Assembly (NCBI RefSeq): GCF_916618885.1
Contig: NZ_CAKAKH010000001.1
Location: forward strand, 310,001 to 374,000
Source: Marinilactibacillus sp. Marseille-P9653
Lineage (GTDB): Bacteria; Bacillota; Bacilli; Lactobacillales; Carnobacteriaceae_A
Direction: 5' to 3'
DNA length: 64,000 nt
Part shown: piece by piece, positions 47,688 to 55,853 of the stretch
Layout: each line of letters opens with the position of its first letter
How positions within the stretch are numbered: the first letter of the stretch is position 1
Notes under the pieces: model-generated
Database searches by the model: none
What the model was told of the DNA's origin: nothing
What the model saw: the letters and a program-made list of their open reading frames with translations, nothing else
Translations under genes and position numbers: made by a program

Positions 47688-49508
47688 ATGAAAAAGAAAT
47701 TATTCAGTACAGTTATGATATTAGGAACACTGGCTTTGGCAGCTTGCGACAGTATTACAACCGAAGATCAAGCCAATAACGGAAGTTCAAGCAACAATCA
47801 AGAAACAGTAGAGATCGATTTACTTGGTGCAGCTGCAGACGAAAAAGACTTAAATATTTTGCGCGACCAGTTAACTAGAAATGGCTTTGAAGTCAACGTA
47901 AACCAGCAACCGGATTACGCAAGTTATAGAGCGCAAAGAGATGCTGGGAACTTCGATGTTTCTATTGCAAGTTGGACAACGGTAACAGGGAATCCAGACT
48001 ATGCTGTTCGTTCGATTTTCACTAGTGACGGAGACAGTCGCGTCATTGAACCAAACACCGAAATCGATGAATTGATCAATCAAGCTGCTGCACAAACAGA
48101 GGGCGAGTATACAGAGACGTATAACCAGCTTGAAAATGAGCTTGTTACAGAGAACGCATATATCGCAGGTCTTTATAATTCGTTGAAAGCACAAGCTTTT
48201 GACAAAGACTTAATCAATCCAGATTCAGTGAATTTATATAAATCTAGAGCGTTTGCTTGGGATCCAGTTTCGTTCAATGATGAGGCGATGAATGACTCAG
48301 AAACACTCGTATTGACTCAAATGGAGTCTGATTTGACTTCACTTGATCCTATTAAAGGAAATGACTCATCTATCAATCAACTAAATACAAATATGTATGT
48401 ACGTTTAGTGAATCTTACAGAAGATGATCAAGTAACGTCTGATGCATCACTAAGTTACAACCACGCGATTGCAGAAGGCAATTCTGATTACTACTTTATC
48501 TTGAGAGATGATATTAATTTCGCAAGTGTTGAGGACGGACAAGCTGTGGATACCGGGGAACGCGTTGGAGCTGATGACGTTGTTTACTCACTAGACCGCG
48601 CAAGTGATCCAGAGTCTGTTCCAGACCAAAGAACCTATAGTTTACACGAATATATCAACGAAGTGTCTGTTGTAGATGATCTAAGTGAACTAGAAACTGC
48701 AGAATTAGCAGATGGAAACACAACAGTTAAAGAAGCGTTGGAAGCAGGATTAGATACACCAATCAATAGCTTGGTAACAGACAAAACACAAGCAGATAGT
48801 GCAACAGGTAATTATCAAGTAGTCAAATTGACAACGACTGAACCCTTCCCGCAAGTACTAAACTATCTAGCACACCAATCAGCTGGAATCGTATCTGAAC
48901 AACAGGTAGAGAGCGTCAACACATACGATATCGATAACTATAATGTGGATACAGATATTGCATACGGAGATCAACGCGCCGTTACAGAAGGTGACACCTA
49001 CGATAACCACCTTTATGCAAGTGGGCCATATATTATGATTGCTAAAAATGATTACGAAGCAACATTCCAGAAAAACCCTGCCTATATGACAGATACTGAG
49101 AATGCAGCAAATATCGAGAACATCACTGTGCGTTTCATCGGAGACATGGACAGCGCGCTTTCTGCTTTAAGAAGTGGAGAAGTTCACTTGCTTTATGGAT
49201 TGAGCGAAACACAATATGAAGTGGTTGAAGGCGAAGAAAATCTTGAATTACAAACGGGAGATAGTAACGCCGTAAGTTATTTGATCATCAATACAATGAA
49301 CGAAGATCGCAAAACTGCTGGCAGTGTTGATTTGCGTAAAGCAATCGTTCACTCAATCAATCAAGAAGACTTTATTCAGTCTTATGATGGACAAAAGAAA
49401 AAAGCGTTCTCTCCAGTATCACCTTTAGTAGACACAGGAAATGAATTAGAAGCAAATGCAGATCTCGTTCAAGATCACTTGTCTAAATACTTGGAGCAAG
49501 CAGAATAA
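47688..49508 (+). CDS. Peptide ABC transporter substrate-binding lipoprotein with circularly permuted SBP_bac_5 domain
   Basis: 606 residues, lipobox LALAAC (Cys20). In normal SBP_bac_5 proteins the chain starts with LDP...L and ends with the WxTVTGDPDY / NPEIDELI / YNxLExxxxxE region. Here the order is swapped. Residues about 41-196 hold the usual C-terminal part (VSIASWTTVTGNPDYAV, TEIDELINQAA). Residues about 204-606 hold the usual N-terminal part (LVLTQMESDLTSLDPIKG, GADDVVYSLDRA, SGPYIMI, VDLRKAIVHSINQEDF) and stop where a helix LVQDHLSKYLEQAE would lead into the C-part. It probably binds peptides for the preceding permeases. The permutation is read directly from motif order. Confidence 0.85.
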   Translation: MKKKLFSTVMILGTLALAACDSITTEDQANNGSSSNNQETVEIDLLGAAADEKDLNILRDQLTRNGFEVNVNQQPDYASYRAQRDAGNFDVSIASWTTVTGNPDYAVRSIFTSDGDSRVIEPNTEIDELINQAAAQTEGEYTETYNQLENELVTENAYIAGLYNSLKAQAFDKDLINPDSVNLYKSRAFAWDPVSFNDEAMNDSETLVLTQMESDLTSLDPIKGNDSSINQLNTNMYVRLVNLTEDDQVTSDASLSYNHAIAEGNSDYYFILRDDINFASVEDGQAVDTGERVGADDVVYSLDRASDPESVPDQRTYSLHEYINEVSVVDDLSELETAELADGNTTVKEALEAGLDTPINSLVTDKTQADSATGNYQVVKLTTTEPFPQVLNYLAHQSAGIVSEQQVESVNTYDIDNYNVDTDIAYGDQRAVTEGDTYDNHLYASGPYIMIAKNDYEATFQKNPAYMTDTENAANIENITVRFIGDMDSALSALRSGEVHLLYGLSETQYEVVEGEENLELQTGDSNAVSYLIINTMNEDRKTAGSVDLRKAIVHSINQEDFIQSYDGQKKKAFSPVSPLVDTGNELEANADLVQDHLSKYLEQAE

Positions 49509-49546
49509 TAGTAGAAAATCATGTTAGATAGAACTGAAAAGATAAA

Positions 49547-49589
49547 AGCCTGGCCAATCAACATTAAACTAACTGTTATTGACCAGGCT
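49547..49589 (+). terminator. Terminator-like hairpin after the binding-protein gene
   Basis: AGCCTGGCCA pairs with TGACCAGGCT (one mismatch) over an AT-rich loop and is followed by ATCTTTCT. It probably reduces but may not stop read-through into tcyABC. Confidence 0.55.
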
Positions 49590-49776
49590 ATCTTTCTACC
49601 TATTTATAAAATATTCAAGAGTAGTCCAATAAGTGAACAAATTTTTAAAATTGATTTAAGACTAATAAAAAGTAAGCTCAGAAGCGTGACACTAAGACGC
49701 ATTAATGCTATATTAGCGTACCGGTGTTCAAAATAAACAAATTTAACTGAATCAAGAAGATGAGGAGAAAAAAATC
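49590..49776 (+). other. Intergenic region before tcyA
   Basis: No convincing gene or second T-box was found here. A 71-codon frame at 49521-49736 overlaps the hairpin, lacks a ribosome site and looks spurious. A promoter for tcyABC may be present but no box pair stands out. Confidence 0.4.
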
Positions 49777-50649
49777 ATGTTCAATAAAAAATTAGGAATC
49801 ACTTCATTACTAACGGTAGGACTATTGCTAGCAGCTTGCAATTCTACAGAAGACACGGCAACAAACGAATCAGAAGAAGCAACAACGGAAGAAGATACTT
49901 CTTGGACAGATGTTGAAGAAGCAGGAGAACTAGTCGTTGGAACTTCAGGAACATATTCACCCATCACTTACTTGGATGATAATAATGAGTTAACAGGTTT
50001 TGAAGTAGAATTGCTTCGTGATATTACAGATGAATTAGGCATAGATATTCGATTCGAGACGATGCAATTTGATGGATTACTACCAGCATTACGTAACGAG
50101 CAAATCAATGTAGCAGCGAACGATTTCGCCATCACAGAAGAGCGTTTGGAAATTTTTGATTTTGTTGACTCACATAAATATTCTTATGGATCAGCAATCG
50201 TTCGTGCAGATGACTTGGATGAGTTCACTTCTGCTTATGATTTAGAAGGACGTAACATTGGATTAGGATCATTAACAAGTAATTACGCAGTTTTTGCTGA
50301 TAACATTGGAGCTAACGGAACGGCTTATGACGGTGGAACAGATACAATCTTAAGAGATATCGTTAATGGCAACCAAGATGCATACTTGAATGACCGCTTA
50401 GTTCTTCAAGAAAACGTTGAGTCATTTGGTGATGACAGCTTAGTTGTTGCCGAAGATGTCAAATATCACCCAACTGAAAGTGCTTTAGCTGTATTAAAAG
50501 GTAATCTAGCTTTAAGAGATAAACTGTCAGAAGGTCTACAAAGCGTTAGAGAAAGTGGAAGACTTGCAGAATTGTCTGAAGAATTTTTAGGAGCAGATTC
50601 TACACAACCAATTGATCAATCAGAAGTGGTTAGTCTAGAAGGCGAGTAA
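49777..50649 (+). CDS. tcyA: Cystine ABC transporter substrate-binding lipoprotein
   Basis: 290 residues, lipobox LLLAAC (Cys21), SBP_bac_3 family. TcyA-like features are GTSGTYSPITYLDD, LTGFEVELLRDITDELG, RFETMQFDGLLPAL, the signature SLTSNYAVFADN and the AYLNDRLVLQ segment. B. subtilis TcyA shares SLTSNY and the ND.L motif. It should bind L-cystine outside the cell. GAGGAG lies 9 nt before the ATG. An internal hairpin separates it from tcyB. Cystine specificity is inferred from these motifs and from the Cys-type T-box upstream. Confidence 0.87.
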   Translation: MFNKKLGITSLLTVGLLLAACNSTEDTATNESEEATTEEDTSWTDVEEAGELVVGTSGTYSPITYLDDNNELTGFEVELLRDITDELGIDIRFETMQFDGLLPALRNEQINVAANDFAITEERLEIFDFVDSHKYSYGSAIVRADDLDEFTSAYDLEGRNIGLGSLTSNYAVFADNIGANGTAYDGGTDTILRDIVNGNQDAYLNDRLVLQENVESFGDDSLVVAEDVKYHPTESALAVLKGNLALRDKLSEGLQSVRESGRLAELSEEFLGADSTQPIDQSEVVSLEGE

Positions 50650-50669
50650 GCTCACATTCAGTCAATGAC

Positions 50670-50706
50670 ATACGAGGAGCTCTATGGGAGCTTCTCGTAT
50701 CTTCTT
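50670..50706 (+). terminator. Intra-operon attenuating hairpin between tcyA and tcyB
   Basis: ATACGAGGAGCTC pairs with GAGCTTCTCGTAT (one G-U), 4-nt loop, then CTTCTTTTCT. The partial T tail suggests attenuation rather than full termination. Confidence 0.6.
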
Positions 50707-50739
50707 TTCTATTGGTTTGGATATTGAAAGGAGCACAAC

Positions 50740-51441
50740 ATGTTTGAATTTTTCTCAGAAATCAAATGGGAATATCTCTACGATTTTGATTTAGCAATCG
50801 ATTCGATTCCTTTTTTACTTCAAGGATTGCGTATCACGATGATTATTGCCGGATTTAGTATGGTTTTTGCACTCTTGATTGGAATCGTTGTTGGAGTTGC
50901 GAGAATGTCGAAATTAGCCATATTTAGATTGCCAGCTAAGTTTTATATTTCATTTATGAGAGGGACACCGCTTTTAGTGTTTGTCTTTATTTTGTATTAT
51001 GGCCTACCAGTTATTGGAATAGAATTTTCAAGTGCGATTGTAGCCGCTATCGTTGGGGTGAGTTTAAATTTTGCAGCTTATTTGGCTGAAGTTGTGAGAT
51101 CTTCAATATCTTCTGTACCTAAAGGGCAATGGGAAGCAGCTGAAACACTACAAATGAACTATTTTCAAACCTTGAGAAGAATTGTGATTCCTCAAGCAAC
51201 TAGAATTGCGGTACCCCCTATTTTCAATATCTTTATGGATGTGTTAAAAGGGACTTCCCTTGCATCGGTTATCACAGTTCAGGAACTACTTTATAGCGGA
51301 CGCTTGATAGCAGGAAGAACGTACGATAGTATGACCATGTATATAACCGTTGCAATCATTTATTGGTTAGTCAGTGTAGTGATTGGAACGATTCAGAGCA
51401 AATTAGAAGTACGATTTAATCGTTATTTAGCTAAAGGATAA
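50740..51441 (+). CDS. tcyB: Cystine ABC transporter permease
   Basis: 233 residues with about five membrane helices. It is a polar amino-acid permease: FMRGTPLLVFVFILYYGLP, FAAYLAEVVRSSISSVPKGQWEAAETLQMNYFQT (coupling loop) and the late DVLKGTSLASVITVQELL are family landmarks. AAAGGAG stands 6 nt before the ATG, and the ATPase gene follows after 15 bp. It is probably a homodimer in the membrane. Specificity follows the tcyA neighbour. Confidence 0.9.
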   Translation: MFEFFSEIKWEYLYDFDLAIDSIPFLLQGLRITMIIAGFSMVFALLIGIVVGVARMSKLAIFRLPAKFYISFMRGTPLLVFVFILYYGLPVIGIEFSSAIVAAIVGVSLNFAAYLAEVVRSSISSVPKGQWEAAETLQMNYFQTLRRIVIPQATRIAVPPIFNIFMDVLKGTSLASVITVQELLYSGRLIAGRTYDSMTMYITVAIIYWLVSVVIGTIQSKLEVRFNRYLAKG

Positions 51442-51456
51442 GGGGGCAACTTTGAA

Positions 51457-52200
51457 ATGATTACAGTAGAAAATTTGAAAAAGACATTTGGAGATCAAAC
51501 CGTTTTAGAATCTATCAATTTCAATGTAAATAAAGGAGAAGTTGTTTGTCTGGTAGGCGCTTCTGGTTCTGGCAAGACAACTTTGTTAAGATGCTTGAAT
51601 TTACTGGAAAAACCGAACGAAGGGAAATTGAAAATCGGTTCAAAGCAAGTTGAGTTCGGGAAAACGAAATTAAGTAAAAAGGATATAGAAGAAATTAGGC
51701 AGTACTCAGGGATGGTCTTTCAAGGATTTCACTTGTTTCCTCATATGACATTGATGGAAAATATTATTGAAGCACCGCTCACAGTGAAAAAAAGGGATAA
51801 AAAAGAAGTGATGGAAGAAGCGAATGAGATCCTTCGAAAAGTAGGCTTAGTGGAACATAAAGATAAATATCCAGACGCTTTATCAGGTGGTCAGCAACAG
51901 CGTGCTGCGATTGCGCGCTCTTTGATGATGCACCCAGAGGTATTATTGTTTGATGAACCTACTTCTGCTCTAGACCCTCAATTAGTTAGAGAAGTACTCA
52001 AAGTCATAGAAAATCTGGCAAAAGAAGGACAGACGATGGTCATCGTTACCCATGAAATGCACTTCGCTAGACGCATCGCGAACCGTGCCTTATTCATGGA
52101 CGAAGGGTATATTTTAGAAGAAGGTCCAGCTGAAGAAGTACTGACTAATCCTAAAGAAGCCCGTACAAGAGAGTTTTTGGCACTTTTAGAAGACGAGTAA
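51457..52200 (+). CDS. tcyC: Cystine ABC transporter ATP-binding protein
   Basis: 247 residues, the same length as B. subtilis TcyC. Walker A is GASGSGKTTLLRCLN, the Q-loop FQGFHLFPHM, the signature ALSGGQQQRAA, Walker [13 protein letters not shown] and the switch His VTHEMHFARR. The three genes tcyABC end at the strong terminator near 52320. Together they should import cystine, which fits the cysteine-sensing leader 7 kb upstream. Confidence 0.92.
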   Translation: MITVENLKKTFGDQTVLESINFNVNKGEVVCLVGASGSGKTTLLRCLNLLEKPNEGKLKIGSKQVEFGKTKLSKKDIEEIRQYSGMVFQGFHLFPHMTLMENIIEAPLTVKKRDKKEVMEEANEILRKVGLVEHKDKYPDALSGGQQQRAAIARSLMMHPEVLLFDEPTSALDPQLVREVLKVIENLAKEGQTMVIVTHEMHFARRIANRALFMDEGYILEEGPAEEVLTNPKEARTREFLALLEDE

Positions 52201-52289
52201 AAAACAAAGTAAGAGAAGTAACGTAAGTCAAACTTTTTAGACACATTATGTCAGTGTATAAAGAATGAAGAGAATAACGAAAGCAGCAA

Positions 52290-52330
52290 AAAATAACCAC
52301 TCGTCGAAACCGAGAGTGGTTATTTTTTTG
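52290..52330 (+). terminator. Rho-independent terminator after tcyABC
   Basis: AAAATAACCACTC pairs with GAGTGGTTATTTT around an 11-nt loop and runs into a T-rich tail. Confidence 0.9.
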
Positions 52331-52443
52331 GTTCTATTTTTAAGTTGACGATCTAAATCAGATTTAGTTTCTTTAAACATATCAATACTAGAGCCATTCT
52401 ATACTATACGAAGCCCTAGCTATGATGTGTTAAGTAAGTATCC

Positions 52444-52614
52444 TTATTCATTTTTTTGTTTGACGCGTCTTTTATGTATATGCAATAGTGCAGGGGATAG
52501 GATTAATGCGGTTATAACATGACTAGTAATCCCAGTACTCCAGTAAAAATATAAAAACAAAAGAACAGCGAATAAAAATACAAGCTCAGTTAAAAATAAA
52601 GATTTTTTGTCCAT
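52444..52614 (-). CDS. Small membrane protein (56 residues)
   Basis: A 57-codon frame that is too short for many gene finders. It reads MDKKSLFLTELVF at the N-terminus, then a hydrophobic helix (about 7-26), a turn (YWSTGITSHV) and a second helix (about 33-46) before a basic tail (HIHKRRVKQK). AAAGGT lies 9 nt before the ATG. No family is recognised. The two-helix pattern with positive tail makes it more than chance, but expression is not shown. Confidence 0.5.
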   Translation of the reverse strand: MDKKSLFLTELVFLFAVLLFLYFYWSTGITSHVITALILSPALLHIHKRRVKQKNE

Positions 52615-52928
52615 TCATAATCTACCTTTCTATGCCAAGAGATGTGAGTCGTATACTATGTTAGCAAAGTGTTTCCATTGGAACTAGTACGTCTTACTAA
52701 ATTCACTTTAAAGAAAAGAATGAGCTGGGTCAATGGGGTAAACAATCAAGTAATCTTGTAGAAGCCACAATAATTATTATGAGGAAAACTGCCATAATAT
52801 TCTCATATGATTCAAGATGTTTAAAAAAAGTGCGCAAAACCGTACGACTTGTCTTAGTTTGCGCCAGTATTCGAGATATAGTAGTTTGACTAAAAAATAG
52901 AGGATTTAATGAAACCGTTATTAAAGTT
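52615..52928. other. Gene-free intergenic stretch before the purine-type operon
   Basis: I see no convincing reading frame here. The only structure noted is a leftward terminator-like hairpin (52823-52864); the remainder is AT-rich. Confidence 0.5.
52823..52864 (-). terminator. Leftward terminator with no gene in front of it
   Basis: GCGCAAAAC at 52832-52840 pairs with GTTTGCGC at 52857-52864 (one bulge). On the minus strand the stem is followed by a run of seven T (A run at 52823-52829). No minus-strand gene lies to its right, so it could end a small RNA or antisense transcript. Confidence 0.5.
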
Positions 52929-52941
52929 AAACACGAACATT
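52929..52941 (+). promoter_or_regulatory. PurBox-like site upstream of the purine-type operon
   Basis: AAACACGAACATT matches 11 of 13 positions of the lactococcal PurR box AWWWCCGAACWWT. Its centre lies about 77 bp before the predicted start near 53012, the position at which lactococcal PurR activates. A weaker reverse copy (ATTCG) lies at 52964-52968. Confidence 0.4.
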
Positions 52942-52976
52942 AATTATTAGAATTTCATCTTACATTCGTTTTTATG

Positions 52977-53005
52977 TTGAAATGTTATTTCTATTTACCT
53001 ATAAT
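52977..53005 (+). promoter_or_regulatory. Near-consensus promoter of the purine-type operon
   Basis: TTGAAA at 52977-52982, a 17-nt spacer and a perfect TATAAT at 53000-53005. The start is expected near 53012, about 100 bp before the first gene. Confidence 0.75.
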
Positions 53006-53113
53006 TCATTGTATGCTTACGATAACTTAACAATTGATATACATAGTAGATCAAATATATGGATTTACTGAAAAAATGACAGTTTTAACTCATGAAAAGG
53101 ATGATTTATCAGA

Positions 53114-53947
53114 ATGTCTAAAAAAACCTCCTATTTAATATTAGCACCTGGCTTGGTGCTGTTACTTTTCTTTTTGATTCTTCCCCTGATTACTATCATA
53201 TGGCCGACTTTCTATGAAGGTGGTATTACATTTGATGCGTATCTATTATTTTTCCAAGATTCGTATAACGTGAATATTTTATATCGAACAATCAAAATCT
53301 CTCTAATGGTTACCTTTGTCAGTATTATTTTTGGGGTGCCTACAGCGTATTTTATCGCTAATAGCCCAAGAAAATGGCGCGGTTTGCTGATGTCTTTAAC
53401 ATTATTTCCGCTACTGACCAATTCTGTTGTTCGAAGCTTTGCTTGGATCAATATTTTAGGAAGAAACGGTATTATTAACAGTTTACTGCTTGCAACTGGA
53501 ATGATTTCTGAGCCCATTACGTTACTATATACAGAATTTGCGATTATTATCGGGTCTTTCTATCTGTTTTTACCTGTAATGATTATCTCGCTTGTAGGTA
53601 CTTTTGAAAATATCGATACTGAAATTATGGAAGCTGCGGAAACGCTGGGTGCTAATCGTTTGACGGCATTTATAAAAGTGATTCTACCCTTAAGTATTCC
53701 GGGAATCATCGTCGGAAGTATTCTCGTTTTCACTGGTACGCTAACGGCTTATACAACGCCTCAGTTACTTGGTGGTAACCGAAATATGATGATGTCGACC
53801 TTCCTTTATCAAAATGCCATGGCACTTGGCGACTGGCAAAGTGCTAGTGTGATTGCTTTAATCATGATTGTGACCACGATGTTAGTTATGAAAGGATTCA
53901 ACTTTTTAGCTTCAAGATTGGATAAGCGAGGTGAGGAATATGCGTAA
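53114..53947 (+). CDS. Pot-type ABC transporter permease (PotB family)
   Basis: 277 residues with six membrane helices. It is a spermidine/putrescine-type permease: LTNSVVRSFAWINILGRNGIINSLL, EIMEAAETLGANRLTAFIKVILPLSIPGI (coupling loop) and QLLGGNRNMMMSTFLYQNA are PotB landmarks. It opens an operon with a second permease (8-bp overlap), ATPase, receptor and two deaminases. The neighbours suggest a purine-related substrate rather than a polyamine, but the family alone cannot decide. Confidence 0.9.
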   Translation: MSKKTSYLILAPGLVLLLFFLILPLITIIWPTFYEGGITFDAYLLFFQDSYNVNILYRTIKISLMVTFVSIIFGVPTAYFIANSPRKWRGLLMSLTLFPLLTNSVVRSFAWINILGRNGIINSLLLATGMISEPITLLYTEFAIIIGSFYLFLPVMIISLVGTFENIDTEIMEAAETLGANRLTAFIKVILPLSIPGIIVGSILVFTGTLTAYTTPQLLGGNRNMMMSTFLYQNAMALGDWQSASVIALIMIVTTMLVMKGFNFLASRLDKRGEEYA

Positions 53948-54719
53948 ACAAAGAGGATTATCGATTTTTGTCTTACTCGTTTTTGTATTTCTCTGTTTGC
54001 CCTTAATCATTGTTACGGTGACAGCTTTTGGCGAAAATCCAAGTATACAATTTCCGATAGAAGGCTTCACTTTTGAATGGTTCAAAAAAGTGTTTGAAAT
54101 TAGTTCGTTTATCGACAGCTTTTTCTTGAGTCTACAAATTTCATTTCTTGCGACAATATTGGCGCTAGCAGTTGGAGTTCCTGCGGCTTACGCGTTAGCG
54201 CGTTACCGAACACCAAAAACAGCGTGGTTAAAAAGTTTCTTCCTATCGCCTACTGTCATTCCGGGAGTTGTCGTCGGATATGCCTTGTTTCAATTTATTG
54301 TAGTTCAACTGAATCTTCCGATCTATCAAGGATTACTACTGGGGCACTTCCTGATCAGCTTACCGTACGTCATACGAGTTGTCGGGTCTAGTCTGGAGCA
54401 ATTGGATTTTTCTATTGAAGAAGTTGCCTGGACGCTAGGCTGCACGAAAGTTAAAGCTTTTATACGCATCGTACTACCGAACATTACATCAGGGATCTTT
54501 GCTTCCTTTATGCTCGCATTTATCAATTCATTTAATAACATTCCTGTTTCTCAATTTTTATCTGGACCAGGTGTATCAACCTTACCAACGACATTAATGA
54601 ATTATATCGAATACAATTACGACCCGACGGTTTCTGCATTGTCTGTTCTTTTGATGCTGGGAACGATTGTACTGATGTATTTAATTGAGAAAACACTAGG
54701 GCTAGCGAGTGTAGCTTAA
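53940..54719 (+). CDS. Pot-type ABC transporter permease (PotC family)
   Basis: 259 residues, six helices. PotC-like features are PAAYALARYRTPKTAWLKSFFLSP, YVIRVVGSSLEQLDFSIEEVAWTLGCTKVKAF (coupling loop) and FLSGPGVSTLPTTLMNYIEY. The ATG at 53940 has GAGGTGAGG just upstream and lies inside the end of the PotB-type gene, so the two are coupled. GTG 53931 is a less likely start. Confidence 0.9.
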   Translation: MRKQRGLSIFVLLVFVFLCLPLIIVTVTAFGENPSIQFPIEGFTFEWFKKVFEISSFIDSFFLSLQISFLATILALAVGVPAAYALARYRTPKTAWLKSFFLSPTVIPGVVVGYALFQFIVVQLNLPIYQGLLLGHFLISLPYVIRVVGSSLEQLDFSIEEVAWTLGCTKVKAFIRIVLPNITSGIFASFMLAFINSFNNIPVSQFLSGPGVSTLPTTLMNYIEYNYDPTVSALSVLLMLGTIVLMYLIEKTLGLASVA

Positions 54720-54779
54720 AGTTAAACGCCTGGATTTATGATTGTTTTTTTTAGAAGTTGAAGGAGGAAGTAGAAAGGT

Positions 54780-55820
54780 ATGTCATTCGTTGACCTAGAA
54801 GATATTCGCGTTTCTTACGACGGGAAAAATAATATATTGAAAGACTTGAATTTATCTATTGAAGAAGGACAGTTAGTTTCATTATTAGGACCATCAGGGT
54901 GTGGAAAGACAACAACGTTGCGTGTCATAGCAGGCTTGATTGAACCAAATGATGGAGCATTTAAAGTAGAAGGGACGAATCTTACAAAAGTACCCGTGCA
55001 TAAAAGAAATTTTGGAATGGTGTTTCAAAGTTACGCGCTATTTCCTCATTTAACGATCAAAGAAAATGTTGGGTTTGGTTTGAAATTACGGAAAGAATCG
55101 AAAGATACCATCCATAAAAAGGTTATGGAAATGTTAGAAGTAACTGGGCTTGCGGACTTCGCGGATCGTTATCCTAAACAACTTTCAGGTGGTCAAAGAC
55201 AGCGAGTTGCCTTAGCCCGAGCATTGGTCATTGAACCAAAATTGCTTTTACTGGATGAACCACTTAGTAATCTGGATGCAAAATTAAGAATCAACATGCG
55301 CTTAGAAATCAAAAAAATTCAGCAACGCCTAGGGATCACGTCTGTATTTGTCACCCATGATCAGGAAGAATGTTTTTCTATCTCTGATAAAGTAGCGGTC
55401 ATGAATCAAGGTGTTATCGAACAATTTGACTCACCTGAAGTGATTTACAATTACCCTAAAACAGAATTTGTAGCACGCTTTATCGGGTTTGAAAACTTTT
55501 TTGATCTGACGCTTGTTGATGATCAGACCTATGCGGCACCAGATGGGAGTCTTTTCAAGACTAAGCGTGCTTGGGAATCTACGAAAAAAGTGGGCACGAT
55601 TCGACCGGAAGATATTACACTTCTTGAAGAACGGTCAGAACAAACGGTAAACACACTCCCCGGCGAAGTGAAAGTACGCACGTTTTTAGGAAAAAGTTAC
55701 CAATATGAAGTCGAAACACCGCTTGGAAAAATACTCGTACAAGATAGTCATTCAACTGCTTATGCACCTGGAGATCAGGTATGCCTTTATATACCAGAAG
55801 AAAAACTGATTTTAGTTTGA
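54780..55820 (+). CDS. Pot-type ABC transporter ATP-binding protein (PotA family)
   Basis: 346 residues. The ATPase domain has Walker A GPSGCGKTTTLRVIAGL, Q-loop FQSYALFPHLT, signature LSGGQRQRVALARAL, Walker B with DEPLSNLDAKLR, and the switch His in VTHDQEE. A C-terminal TOBE-type beta domain (about 240-345, with GTIRPEDITLL) completes the PotA layout. AAGGAGGAAG precedes the ATG. It powers the two preceding permeases. Confidence 0.92.
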   Translation: MSFVDLEDIRVSYDGKNNILKDLNLSIEEGQLVSLLGPSGCGKTTTLRVIAGLIEPNDGAFKVEGTNLTKVPVHKRNFGMVFQSYALFPHLTIKENVGFGLKLRKESKDTIHKKVMEMLEVTGLADFADRYPKQLSGGQRQRVALARALVIEPKLLLLDEPLSNLDAKLRINMRLEIKKIQQRLGITSVFVTHDQEECFSISDKVAVMNQGVIEQFDSPEVIYNYPKTEFVARFIGFENFFDLTLVDDQTYAAPDGSLFKTKRAWESTKKVGTIRPEDITLLEERSEQTVNTLPGEVKVRTFLGKSYQYEVETPLGKILVQDSHSTAYAPGDQVCLYIPEEKLILV

Positions 55821-55853
55821 CCATACTATTAAACGATAAAAGGGGATATTTAA

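Noticed and set aside
47688-49508. Two binding-protein genes fused in tandem
   Set aside because: Each lobe motif occurs once; the order is swapped, so a permutation explains the sequence better than a fusion of two receptors.
49521-49736. 71-codon plus-strand frame after the permuted binding protein
   Set aside because: It overlaps a terminator-like hairpin, has no ribosome site and no recognisable motif.
52352-52368. CTAAATC-A-GATTTAG inverted repeat after tcyABC
   Set aside because: Short AT-rich palindrome with no promoter or gene start nearby; likely chance.
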